Assembly (NCBI GenBank): GCA_037479115.1 | Contig: JBBFLK010000013.1 | Span: forward strand, 1 to 64,000 | DNA length: 64,000 nt | From: Anaerohalosphaeraceae bacterium | Lineage (GTDB): Bacteria > Planctomycetota > Phycisphaerae > Sedimentisphaerales > Anaerohalosphaeraceae | Reading direction: 5' to 3' | In this document: positions 8,263 through 16,234 of the stretch, in pieces | How the letters are laid out: each line of letters opens with the position of its first letter | How positions within the stretch are numbered: the stretch's first letter is position 1 | Position numbers and translations under genes: made by a program | Notes under the pieces: model-generated | Told to the model about the DNA's origin: nothing | Database searches by the model: none | What the model saw: only the letters and a program-made list of their open reading frames with translations

Positions 8263-10230
8263 TTAAATCGAGGTTTTCTGTCGGAAAACGATCTGGGAAA
8301 TCGTCTTTTCCGACGAATCGATAAACAATTTTGACAGAAACCGCAACTCCAGGACCGTCAAAAGTAACGCCAGCGGCATCATGGCCAGCCCACCGTAATC
8401 ATGGAATATCTTTTCCCATATTTGCCCATCCAGAAACAAAAAGGCAATTGACGTCAGGACCAGACGGATGGTGTTGCATATTAATGCTATCGGCACACTC
8501 GAAACAAAGATTACAACCTTTTGCCAAAGGGGGCATTTGCATATCAAAACAACAAAACCGCTTACAACGAAAAAGGCCGTCAGCATTCGCAGACCATTGC
8601 AGGCCTCCGCTACCGCAACAAGCGTACCATTAATATTAATAATATTTCCTTCTCGAATCACATTAAAACCTAATGCTTCCAGGCAGAAAACAGCGGAAAC
8701 AGTGGCCCATTTCTGCAAAGGCGGTGTAATCGTCCATTCCACAGATTTGGGCAGAGGAAACATCAAATACAGATACATCCAGACCGGCAATATCTTCTTA
8801 AAGCATTGCCCCCCTAAAATCAACCACACCAGACCGCCGATGGTTAACAGAAAACACAGACGCTCAAGACTTGCGGACCCAATCAAAAGGGCTCCGAATC
8901 GGAGGAGCTGAACGAACAAAAGAGCCCAAAAAGCCGGCGGATATGGACGTATCGGACAGTCCAGAAGGACTTTTCTGCGGTCCCAAATCACATACCCGGC
9001 CAAAAGCGGCACGAGAATACCGCTGGAGTATTCATCGCTGAGCATCCAAACCTGCCAAAGGTCTATCAGGGTTGGATTCCAGTAGACAGCCAGCAAAACA
9101 ATCAGGAGAATTCCCAGTGCCCCAAAAGCACCAATTTTTTTCCCGGGCTGAGCCAGGTACGATGACAAAGACGAAACCTGTGCGAGGCTTTGACGCTGTA
9201 CCAGCCGTCTTCGAAGCTTCCTTGTAAAAGAGGAGGACTTGCCCCTGGAGGGGACAAAGAGTCGCTCAGAACCTTCAGTGCCGGACGCAAGCACCGTTCC
9301 TGTGTCCGTCATACAGCAATCGAGATGACAGCGGGCCCCGACAGTGGTTCCGGCCCCAAGAACAGAAGAGCTGATTACTGAATGGGGCCCTATCCACCCA
9401 TCAGACTCGACCATCAGGGGCCCCAAAAGAATACAGCCCTCTTTGACAACACAGTTGTTTCCAATGAATACCGGTCCGGCCGTACGAACAGTCGGATGGA
9501 TTTGGACATTCTGTCCTGCCCACAATCCGTTGACAGCAGTCCGGGAAAATCCTGCAAGCCCGCTTCCGTTTTCGTCCAGCGAGAGCAAGTGACGTCCCAC
9601 GGCCTCTGCATATTCTATCCACGTCCGATAGGTCTCGGTGGGTTTCTTGAGAACCCCGCAAGCGACGGAAAGCCCTTCCTTCACAAGAGCGGGCACCAGG
9701 TTCTCTTTTAAATCAAAATATCCTTCCAAAGGAATCCAGCGGATGATATCGGAACCGCAGACATAAACTTCTGCATCTTTGGGAACCGCTTCGGATTCAT
9801 CTGTCGGCTGGAAAAAGACGGTCAGACTCCCCTGTTTGTTTTGATGTTCCCCAAGGACGTCTTGAAGCGGCGGAGGGACCAGCATCGCCCCGTTAAAAAC
9901 CAAAAGGATGGTTTCAGGAGATTCTGCAGCCAGTGCATCTCGAATATTTCCGGCAGTACCTCGCGGGAGCGTCTCAAAACGCAAATGAACATTGACTCTA
10001 TCCGGAAAAACCAATGACTCAAGGAGGGGGCGATTCCTTTCAGAACTGCAGATTTCAACGCGATGCAAGCCCTGTTCGGCCAGATTTTCCACGAGGCGCA
10101 AAAGGACCGGCTTGCCCCCAAAAGACCAGAAGGCATGGTGCAGCCGGCTGGCCAGCGGGCATCGGCCGAAATCCGGTTCACCAACCAAAATCAGGGCTTT
10201 GCAGTCTTTTAAAGAAACACTGGAAGACAT
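8263..10230 (-). CDS. xrt: Exosortase fused to an N-terminal nucleotidyltransferase/beta-helix-like domain
   Basis: The C-terminal half (about 365-655) is a multi-spanning exosortase, the transpeptidase-like enzyme that processes PEP-CTERM-type sorting signals. The proposed catalytic residues are present: Cys544 in EACNGLR, Arg589 in CNTIRL and His610 in FHDYGG. Stand-alone exosortases are usually about 280-320 residues, and this one has about 350 extra residues in front. Residues 13-220 look like an NTP-sugar transferase fold (ALILVGEPDFG, GKPVLLRLVENL). Residues about 245-310 show hexapeptide-like beta-helix turns (VFIGNNCVVKEGCILLG). The signature lysines and GG of an active nucleotidyltransferase are not convincing, so this part may bind rather than catalyse. 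The gene starts 3 bases after the epimerase stop. No PEP-CTERM substrate is encoded in the window. Confidence 0.93.
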   Translation of the reverse strand: MSSSVSLKDCKALILVGEPDFGRCPLASRLHHAFWSFGGKPVLLRLVENLAEQGLHRVEICSSERNRPLLESLVFPDRVNVHLRFETLPRGTAGNIRDALAAESPETILLVFNGAMLVPPPLQDVLGEHQNKQGSLTVFFQPTDESEAVPKDAEVYVCGSDIIRWIPLEGYFDLKENLVPALVKEGLSVACGVLKKPTETYRTWIEYAEAVGRHLLSLDENGSGLAGFSRTAVNGLWAGQNVQIHPTVRTAGPVFIGNNCVVKEGCILLGPLMVESDGWIGPHSVISSSVLGAGTTVGARCHLDCCMTDTGTVLASGTEGSERLFVPSRGKSSSFTRKLRRRLVQRQSLAQVSSLSSYLAQPGKKIGAFGALGILLIVLLAVYWNPTLIDLWQVWMLSDEYSSGILVPLLAGYVIWDRRKVLLDCPIRPYPPAFWALLFVQLLRFGALLIGSASLERLCFLLTIGGLVWLILGGQCFKKILPVWMYLYLMFPLPKSVEWTITPPLQKWATVSAVFCLEALGFNVIREGNIININGTLVAVAEACNGLRMLTAFFVVSGFVVLICKCPLWQKVVIFVSSVPIALICNTIRLVLTSIAFLFLDGQIWEKIFHDYGGLAMMPLALLLTVLELRFLSKLFIDSSEKTISQIVFRQKTSI

Positions 10231-10233
10231 AGT

Positions 10234-11229
10234 CTATCTTTCAGCAGACGGAAGCTGTTTTTTCATATCCTCAATAATCAAAGAAAGCGTCTGCTCTAAC
10301 GTATAAGTCGGCTGAAAATGGATAACCTGACGAATCCGCTCCAGACAGGGTACTCGACGGACCATATCATCAAAGGGGCGTCCGAAGACTTGTTCAAAAT
10401 CGCGGTAAACCTTTCGGCTGCGGCTTTGCGTCATCGCAATAATACGGTCGGCAAGATTGTCGATACTGATTTCTTCATTGGAACCGAGATTAAAGACCTG
10501 TCCGCAGGCCTCCGGACAATTTATCAGGTCCTGCAGGGCCCGGACGACATCAAACACACAGCAAAAGCATCGCGTTTGTTTTCCGCTGCCGTAGATTTCC
10601 AGCGGTTCATTCCGCAAAGCCCTCTCCACAAAACGGGGAATCACCATTCCGTACTGCCCTGTCTGACGGGGGCCGACGGTATTAAACAGCCGTACAATAA
10701 TCACCGGCAAATCGTACTGCTGATAATAGGCCAATCCGAGGAATTCATCGATCGCTTTGCTGCATGCATATGACCAGCGGCTGAACCGTGTGCTGCCCAG
10801 AACGGTATCATCATCCTCCCGAAAAGGAATGGCTTCACTCTTGCCGTACACCTCGCTGGTGGAAGCCAAAAGGACCTTTTTGTGGAACCGGTTAGCCGCC
10901 GCCAGGACCACTTCGGTGCCGTGGATGTTGGTTTCGATGGTATGAACTGGACGCTCGACAATCAGCCGAACGCCGACAGCCGCCGCCAGATGCACGATAA
11001 CGTCGCAGGATTCCACCAGCTGATTCATCAGGCTTTCATTGCGAACGGAGTCAAAAACAAACCGGAAATGCGGATTTTTCAGGAGATGCTGAATATTGCC
11101 AAGACGCCCGGTGCTTAAATCATCAATCACGGTAACCGTATATCCGCCCTTCAAAAGCGACTCCGCCAGATGAGAGCCGATGAACCCCGCACCGCCGGTG
11201 ATTAAGACTTTCATCGTTTGCCGTTCCAT
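10234..11229 (-). CDS. NAD-dependent NDP-sugar epimerase/decarboxylase (extended SDR)
   Basis: The 331-residue product has the Rossmann motif GGAGFIGSHLAE, IDDLSTGR, an STSEVYG serine/threonine strand and the YACSK catalytic Tyr/Lys. These are hallmarks of the extended short-chain dehydrogenases that act on nucleotide sugars. DDLSTGRLGNI and GPRQTGQYGMVIPRFV point to the UDP-glucuronate decarboxylase / UDP-glucose epimerase branch. The exact substrate cannot be read from sequence. It likely supplies a sugar nucleotide to the surrounding glycosyltransferases in the cytoplasm. Two starts are possible: ATG at 11229 (preceded by AGGACACAGGT) or ATG at 11214, which gives the canonical MKVLITGG beginning. 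Confidence 0.93.
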   Translation of the reverse strand: MERQTMKVLITGGAGFIGSHLAESLLKGGYTVTVIDDLSTGRLGNIQHLLKNPHFRFVFDSVRNESLMNQLVESCDVIVHLAAAVGVRLIVERPVHTIETNIHGTEVVLAAANRFHKKVLLASTSEVYGKSEAIPFREDDDTVLGSTRFSRWSYACSKAIDEFLGLAYYQQYDLPVIIVRLFNTVGPRQTGQYGMVIPRFVERALRNEPLEIYGSGKQTRCFCCVFDVVRALQDLINCPEACGQVFNLGSNEEISIDNLADRIIAMTQSRSRKVYRDFEQVFGRPFDDMVRRVPCLERIRQVIHFQPTYTLEQTLSLIIEDMKKQLPSAER

Positions 11230-11245
11230 ACCTGTGTCCTGTTCC

Positions 11246-11404
11246 TTATCTGAGTTTTCTTATTGGGCCGGCGCCTTCAAGAGGTCTCGTTTGTGGCTGG
11301 GCCGCGACCAAAACCATATCCGCAGCAGTGAGTTTTGAAAAGGATTCTTTCTCTGAGATTTCAATTATGGAGTTTTTCATTCCGGAAAAAGAAATGTCAG
11401 ACAT
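11246..11404 (-). CDS. Possible 52-residue small protein between the DUF362 protein and the epimerase
   Basis: An open frame of 52 codons begins with ATG at 11404 and ends with TAA 16 bases before the epimerase start. The product begins MSDISFSGMKN and ends GAGPIRKLR. A TGA lies two codons upstream in frame, so it is not an extension of a larger gene. It starts 41 bases after the DUF362 stop, so it would be co-transcribed. Against it: no clear Shine-Dalgarno sequence, no recognised family, and a length that can arise by chance. The spacing and the balanced, hydrophilic composition are the only support. Confidence 0.3.
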   Translation of the reverse strand: MSDISFSGMKNSIIEISEKESFSKLTAADMVLVAAQPQTRPLEGAGPIRKLR

Positions 11405-11444
11405 GATTCATACGGAACCCGATGGAACCCTTGTCTTTTTTACC

Positions 11445-13508
11445 CTAATCCCCTATCCAAAGCCAGTTTGAGCTGAACAGGGCAAAATCTCTCTGATTGA
11501 TAAGGCCGTCTCCCCCGGTCGGTGCCGTATCACAGGATGCATTCCAGCGGCTATCCTCTCTCACCGACAGCCACGCATCTGTAAACAACACGAAATCTTT
11601 TATATTGACGGAGCAGTCTTTTGAAAAATCGCAGGGATTGGCCTGGGTACAGAAACGCTGCATCCAAAAGCCGCTCAATAGGGAAAAGTCCATCTGGTTG
11701 ATCTGCCCATCTCCGCCGGGCGGAGCAATATCGCAGGCAAAATCCCACCCGGGTGTTCCGGGAACAGAGCCCCAGGCCGAGGTCATTCGCAGAAGGTCCA
11801 ACAAGTCAACAATGCAGTCCTGATTCAAATCCGCCGGAAGAGCGGTACATGGAGGGGAAGGATAAACAGCCGTATGGATGCACAGCAATTCGATGCCCGG
11901 TCCGGTGCCTAAATTGCGGGAATACCGCTTATCAAGCGGATTGTTCCAATGCTCATGAACTCCGAGACTGCCCAGGCGGGTTCCGTCCCCTTCCGGGTCA
12001 TAAAAAACTCCCGACGGGGGATTGTCCGCCAAAGCGGCTTCGTGCAGATAACTGTCGATGGGGATATCAGGCAGATTGAACTGAGCCGCCAGAAAATCCA
12101 GCGCGACCGAATCCAGCGCAACCGGGTCCTGGGAGACCAGCAGGCTCGAGGGATAATCTCCATTAAAAGGAGGAATGGCGTATGGAGCCGGAAGCCCTAT
12201 GTGGTTGTATTCAAATCCCCAGAGGGCATCGAGGATATACAGGACCGTTTTCTGTCCCAAATGTCTATGTCCCATTAAATCCACAAGGGGGCTGTAGCCG
12301 GCATAGGAAGGCTCCGTCACAAGCGAATGAAGGGCATTGCCGGAATGAATGGTGCTGTCATATTCCGGGCTGACGCCGAAACAGCCGTACCAGTTTTTGG
12401 CACACAGCGTAACCCCTGCGAAGGCATGTCCCTGCATCCGAGCCAGATTAATAACATAGTCCGCCTCAAAAAAAGAACGGGCCAGAGGATAATCGGCGAT
12501 GGGCTGGCCGGTGTGCGGATTGTTGGAAGACCAGACAATCTGCCCCGGAACAGGGTCGGCCTTCGTGCGACCTTCCGTGCCGGGATTGTTTTCGGGCTTA
12601 AAATAATTGGTCTCCTCGAACCGAACCTGAGGAAATAACGAAACACAGGCATTGTAGGTTTTGTCATCGATATAACGCGACGGCTCACTGATTGTAATGC
12701 AGGACGGGTCCACCCCTGCCTGATAAACCAGCTGCTTGAGCAAGGCTGTGTAAACCGCCGGAGGAGTATCCGGAAAATTGTAGCGGCTCTGATGCGACCA
12801 CTGATTGTTGTGATTGGGCTTGATAACGATTCGCTCTCCCGGAGAATAGCCTATATTTCCCTTTCCCCGTTTGCTGTTGTGATAGCGAAACAAAGCATCC
12901 CAGGCACTGCGGTCATCCTGTTTTCCGGTCAGCCAGCAAATGGCCCTGGACAGCATCGATTCAACGACAGCCGGATTGGTATGCTGATCGTCCCACCAGA
13001 CATAACCGACGCCGTCCCAGGTTGTGGCGTTGGGGTCGTGGACCCACACAACCCGGCCGGGAAAGAGTCCTTCGGCTGTTCCTATCGGCTGATTGGGGCC
13101 GTCCACCGCTACAAAAGCCGCCTGATTGGATTGCGGGTCCACCCCCAAGGTCAGAAACACAATTAGTCCGGCCAATCCAACCAGTAGCCCCCCTTCCAGC
13201 CAGTGATGATGCTGCAAAAAACGTCCGGCAGAGACCCATTTGGCCCACGCGGCCAGCATCCCTGCTACATACAGCACAAACGACGAAGCCAGCGGGAAGG
13301 CGGCCCGCTGACAGGGATAGGCCGCTCGGCTGGGTTTCGGGATAACGCGAATGAGAAACCAAATCAGCGCAAGAAAACCCGAAATAAAAAAGGCCAGGGA
13401 AAGAATGGACTTCCGACAGCGAAGGAAAAATCGAAAACAAAAATATCGAACTCGATTTTTTTTCAAATCGAACAATTTTCTTCCCCTCACAATTTCTAAA
13501 CTTCCCAT
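11445..13508 (-). CDS. Membrane-anchored DUF362 protein with C-terminal dockerin-type repeats
   Basis: The roughly 687-residue product has three hydrophobic segments near the N-terminus (around SILSLAFFISGFLALIWF, ASSFVLYVAGMLAAW and GGLLVGLAGLIVFLTLGV). A DUF362-like domain follows (IVIKPNHN, VINLARMQGHAFAGVTLCAKNWYG, DPVALDSVALDFLAAQF), a family of unknown function often tied to metal or cofactor chemistry. The last about 130 residues hold four EF-hand-like half repeats of dockerin type: DLNQDCIVDLLDLL, GGDGQINQMDFSLL, DFSKDCSVNIKDFV and GGDGLINQRDFALF. These should bind calcium and may dock to a cohesin partner; no cohesin is seen in this window. The start is uncertain: ATG at 13508 is chosen, TTG at 13520 is possible, and neither has a good ribosome site. 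The 140 bases upstream are very AT-rich and probably carry its promoter. Confidence 0.85.
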   Translation of the reverse strand: MGSLEIVRGRKLFDLKKNRVRYFCFRFFLRCRKSILSLAFFISGFLALIWFLIRVIPKPSRAAYPCQRAAFPLASSFVLYVAGMLAAWAKWVSAGRFLQHHHWLEGGLLVGLAGLIVFLTLGVDPQSNQAAFVAVDGPNQPIGTAEGLFPGRVVWVHDPNATTWDGVGYVWWDDQHTNPAVVESMLSRAICWLTGKQDDRSAWDALFRYHNSKRGKGNIGYSPGERIVIKPNHNNQWSHQSRYNFPDTPPAVYTALLKQLVYQAGVDPSCITISEPSRYIDDKTYNACVSLFPQVRFEETNYFKPENNPGTEGRTKADPVPGQIVWSSNNPHTGQPIADYPLARSFFEADYVINLARMQGHAFAGVTLCAKNWYGCFGVSPEYDSTIHSGNALHSLVTEPSYAGYSPLVDLMGHRHLGQKTVLYILDALWGFEYNHIGLPAPYAIPPFNGDYPSSLLVSQDPVALDSVALDFLAAQFNLPDIPIDSYLHEAALADNPPSGVFYDPEGDGTRLGSLGVHEHWNNPLDKRYSRNLGTGPGIELLCIHTAVYPSPPCTALPADLNQDCIVDLLDLLRMTSAWGSVPGTPGWDFACDIAPPGGDGQINQMDFSLLSGFWMQRFCTQANPCDFSKDCSVNIKDFVLFTDAWLSVREDSRWNASCDTAPTGGDGLINQRDFALFSSNWLWIGD

Positions 13509-13646
13509 TTTACCAGTCAATGGTCGTGAATAAAAGTGAATAATTCGACTTGGCTGGGCTTGTCATGAGAATGTTTTTCAGTGCTTCTAATGTTCGATAT
13601 TAGAATATTTTATATAATACAGATATTATAGATACCTATTGTCTCT

Positions 13647-14132
13647 CTATTTTTTGACGGAATTCTCGATGAACTCATGAATTCGGAGAATAACGCCCTG
13701 CCTGTTTGGCATCCGCGGTACCGGAACAAACGTTTCCAGCCGGCGAATGCCGTCGGCCAGGTCTTTTTCATCATAGACGGCTACAATGTGCCCCAGCTGT
13801 TCAAACTTTCGGGCAGTATGAACCTGGTGGTCATTGACGACCTCTTTGTACTTTTTCAACCGGGGCATCACCAGAAGCGGCTTTTGGAGGGACAGGGCCA
13901 GGCTGATATTGCCGATACCGGCATGACTGATCATCGCCCGGCAGCCGTGCAGGGTTTTTTCGAATTGGGTCTTTTCCAGACTGACTGCGTAGTCCATATA
14001 TCGAGGCCGGTACTGCCCGGGGCCGATTTGAGCGAAAACGGGCTCCCGGAGGAGTCCCGCTTCAATGGCCTTATCGACCGCCCGGACCAATCGGTCAAAA
14101 CCAAACTGTGTTCCGACCGCCAGAAAAATCAT
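13647..14132 (-). CDS. PssE-like glycosyltransferase subunit (GT28 C-terminal domain)
   Basis: The 161-residue product begins MIFLAVGTQFGFDRLV and holds SHAGIGNISLALSLQKPLLV and NDHQVHTARKFEQLG. This is the UDP-sugar-binding C-terminal half of family GT28, as in Alg13, EpsF and PssE. Such proteins work with a membrane-associated Alg14/PssD partner, here the gene directly upstream, to add a sugar to the lipid-linked repeat unit. The ATG at 14132 overlaps the stop of that partner (ATGA), which decides the start against longer in-frame options and predicts equimolar synthesis. The stop lies just before the AT-rich promoter region of the DUF362 gene. Confidence 0.9.
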   Translation of the reverse strand: MIFLAVGTQFGFDRLVRAVDKAIEAGLLREPVFAQIGPGQYRPRYMDYAVSLEKTQFEKTLHGCRAMISHAGIGNISLALSLQKPLLVMPRLKKYKEVVNDHQVHTARKFEQLGHIVAVYDEKDLADGIRRLETFVPVPRMPNRQGVILRIHEFIENSVKK

Positions 14133-14590
14133 ATCACTTCGCCTCGATATTCGACGTTGGGATATTTGGCCGCCACATCCGGCCACTGCGAGAGAACCAA
14201 ATCCGCAAAAGGCCGTATCAGCCGTCCGCTCAGCGACAGGCGTTCTGCATTGGCGATGCTGTCCAGCCAGATGACTTTGGCTCCGAGCAGCTTGCCCCAC
14301 AAACAAATCCAAAAGCCCGCCGCAGCCCCGGTGCTGACAACAAGATGGGGCTTTTCCTTCCAGACGACCCCAAAACAGCGGCCCATTACCGCGAGGGTTT
14401 TGAACAGCTGCCGGCGATTGCTCTCTCCGACAATGTAGGTTTTTCCCAAAGCCCGAAGTTTTTCCCGCACCATTTCTCCGGTGGACACCCAGACCAGGTC
14501 ATGCCCCGTCCAGGCTTCCTGGACAGACAGCAGCTGGCTGAGATGCCCGCCCGCAGAAGCGGCTAAACAGATTTTCAGTTTCTTTGTCAC
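14129..14590 (-). CDS. PssD/Alg14-like glycosyltransferase membrane subunit
   Basis: The 153-residue product starts with GTG (VTKKLKICLAASAGGHLSQLL). The AASAGGHLSQL motif, WVSTGEMVREKLR, and the central hydrophobic VVSTGAAAGFWICLWGKLLG are typical of Alg14/PssD/EpsE-type proteins. In that family they anchor the catalytic partner (PssE/Alg13) and hold the acceptor lipid. The GTG overlaps the TGA of the upstream GT2 gene (GTGA) and the 3' end overlaps the PssE start, so the three genes are translationally coupled. Longer in-frame starts would run inside the GT2 gene and give a non-homologous leader, so they are rejected. Confidence 0.9.
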   Translation of the reverse strand: MTKKLKICLAASAGGHLSQLLSVQEAWTGHDLVWVSTGEMVREKLRALGKTYIVGESNRRQLFKTLAVMGRCFGVVWKEKPHLVVSTGAAAGFWICLWGKLLGAKVIWLDSIANAERLSLSGRLIRPFADLVLSQWPDVAAKYPNVEYRGEVI

Positions 14591-15483
14591 GGCTGGTTTA
14601 CCTGAAAGTCCGCCGGAATTCTGTTGCCCCTGAAGAGCCGCTCCAGATGCTCCCTGCGGATATACTGAATCAATTCCGGAGGAATCTGGCGTTTTTCCCG
14701 CATAAAATGTGCATAAAGAAATCCAGCCATTCTGGCAAGCCCCCCCAGAAGAAAAGGAGGTTCTTTGATGCATCGGCGGAGGGCTTTCAATCCAAAAAAC
14801 AGCGGGTGCGCGGCCAGAAAATACTCTCCGATGCCCTGCCGGAAGCGAATCTGCAGCAGCCCCGCCCCATGGCCTGTCCCGACCGGTTTGTTATGAACGG
14901 CTGCCAAATCCGGAAAAGACCACGTTTTCCAGCCCTTCATCCGGGCCATAAAACATGCACAGGTATCCTCGCCGCCGTACTTGAGCGGGAGAAAGCCGCC
15001 GATGGATTCATAACAGGCCCTTCGAAACACCATCAGGGCTTTGGGGGTGGAACGGCGGTCGTTCAGAATCGTTCGAAGCTTTCCCTGAACATTGTCCAGA
15101 TACACTCCGGAGGCAATTCCGAGCTTTTCATCTCCGGCAAAACGCTCAAAGATTTTCTGATAATAGTCGGACGGCAGCAGAATATCTCCATCCAGAATTG
15201 CCAAATAGTCGTAGTTCAAATCCTCACAGGCCTTGACCCCCTCGGCAATCGCAAACACATTGCTGGCATAGTACGTCTGTCCGGGTTTCCGAGAGCGGTA
15301 AAGATACCGAATCCAGGGGACTTTTTCGGCATACCTGCCGATTATCTGAGCCGTTGCATCCGTCGAACCGTCATCCACAATGACCCACCGGGCGGGCAAT
15401 ACTTTCTGAGCAAGAACTCCTTCAATGGTTTGGGCCAGGTGCTTTTGCTCATTATAAACCGGTGTAACAATGACAAAGTTCAT
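14587..15483 (-). CDS. Family 2 glycosyltransferase
   Basis: The 298-residue product has the GT2 (GT-A fold) signature: NFVIVTPVYNEQKHLAQTIEGVLAQ, WVIVDDGSTDAT with the nucleotide-binding aspartates, and AILDGDILLP as the DxD metal site. It should transfer a sugar from a nucleotide donor to the lipid-linked repeat unit at the inner face of the membrane. The GGEDTCACFMARMKGW stretch is a likely acceptor-side ED motif. Donor and linkage cannot be read from the sequence. The C-terminal 60 residues include amphipathic segments (GGLARMAGFLYAHFM) compatible with membrane association. Its stop overlaps the PssD start. Confidence 0.93.
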   Translation of the reverse strand: MNFVIVTPVYNEQKHLAQTIEGVLAQKVLPARWVIVDDGSTDATAQIIGRYAEKVPWIRYLYRSRKPGQTYYASNVFAIAEGVKACEDLNYDYLAILDGDILLPSDYYQKIFERFAGDEKLGIASGVYLDNVQGKLRTILNDRRSTPKALMVFRRACYESIGGFLPLKYGGEDTCACFMARMKGWKTWSFPDLAAVHNKPVGTGHGAGLLQIRFRQGIGEYFLAAHPLFFGLKALRRCIKEPPFLLGGLARMAGFLYAHFMREKRQIPPELIQYIRREHLERLFRGNRIPADFQVNQP

Positions 15484-15542
15484 CTTCCAGCCGCCATTAT
15501 ACCTTCAATGCGGAATTGCGTCATCAGACCTGAACCCTGTCT

Positions 15543-16214
15543 TTATTTTCGGACCGGCAGGACATGCGGATCATATCCGAAATGCCAGATGACAATCATT
15601 TTTTTCAGAAACGAACGAGTCGAAGCCGTCCCGAGGATTTCAAAGCTGGTTTTGCTCAAAGAACGCCGCTCTGATACATTCCTCCACTTGGTCTCGCCGT
15701 AAACCCTCCGGAATCCCTGCTTCTTCAGGAGCCAAAGGACAGTTTCCACCAGAATCGGATTGATTCCTTTGCCCCGAAACTGCTCGAATACGTAATTGTC
15801 GTACAAATGGACGTCTTTGGGGGCCAGAAGCAGATAATGCGGATTCATGGTGGAGCCGACCTCAGACCAAATCATTCCCGCCGGCTGATTTCCGACATAG
15901 GCCAGCCAAAGAGAGGAACGTCTTTCGAACCGCTCCTTCAGCTGCCTGAGAACCGCTTTTCGTCCCAAGTGGGAGCACAGGGTCTCTATTTCCTGCTCGC
16001 TCATTTCCTCGCGGCTTTTTCGTTCGACAATCCGCCAGTCACTCGGCAGAGCATGTTTTGGAGAGTCCAGATTCGGCAGGTCCACATAGTACACAACATC
16101 GGGCCTGGGCGAGAGAGTCTCCATGATTTTCTGAAACACCCGTTTGAAAATACCGACAGTGCCGTGTTTTTGATAATAACGGACAACACGTTCATACCAA
16201 AGATCCAAGTTCAT
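15543..16214 (-). CDS. GNAT-family N-acetyltransferase-like protein
   Basis: The 223-residue product has a C-terminal GNAT core: LYDNYVFEQFRGKGINPILVETVLWLLKKQG (acetyl-CoA loop R-G-K-G) and KWRNVSERRSLSKTSFE. The N-terminal 90 residues are unfamiliar and basic. It could acetylate an amino sugar of the repeat unit or a small precursor, but the substrate is unknown. The start at ATG 16214 (MNLDLWYERVV) has GAGG six bases upstream; an in-frame TTG two codons earlier is less likely. It is part of the minus-strand EPS operon, 20 bases after the upstream GT2. Confidence 0.8.
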   Translation of the reverse strand: MNLDLWYERVVRYYQKHGTVGIFKRVFQKIMETLSPRPDVVYYVDLPNLDSPKHALPSDWRIVERKSREEMSEQEIETLCSHLGRKAVLRQLKERFERRSSLWLAYVGNQPAGMIWSEVGSTMNPHYLLLAPKDVHLYDNYVFEQFRGKGINPILVETVLWLLKKQGFRRVYGETKWRNVSERRSLSKTSFEILGTASTRSFLKKMIVIWHFGYDPHVLPVRK

Positions 16215-16234
16215 ATCCAACCTCGCAGAATTGT

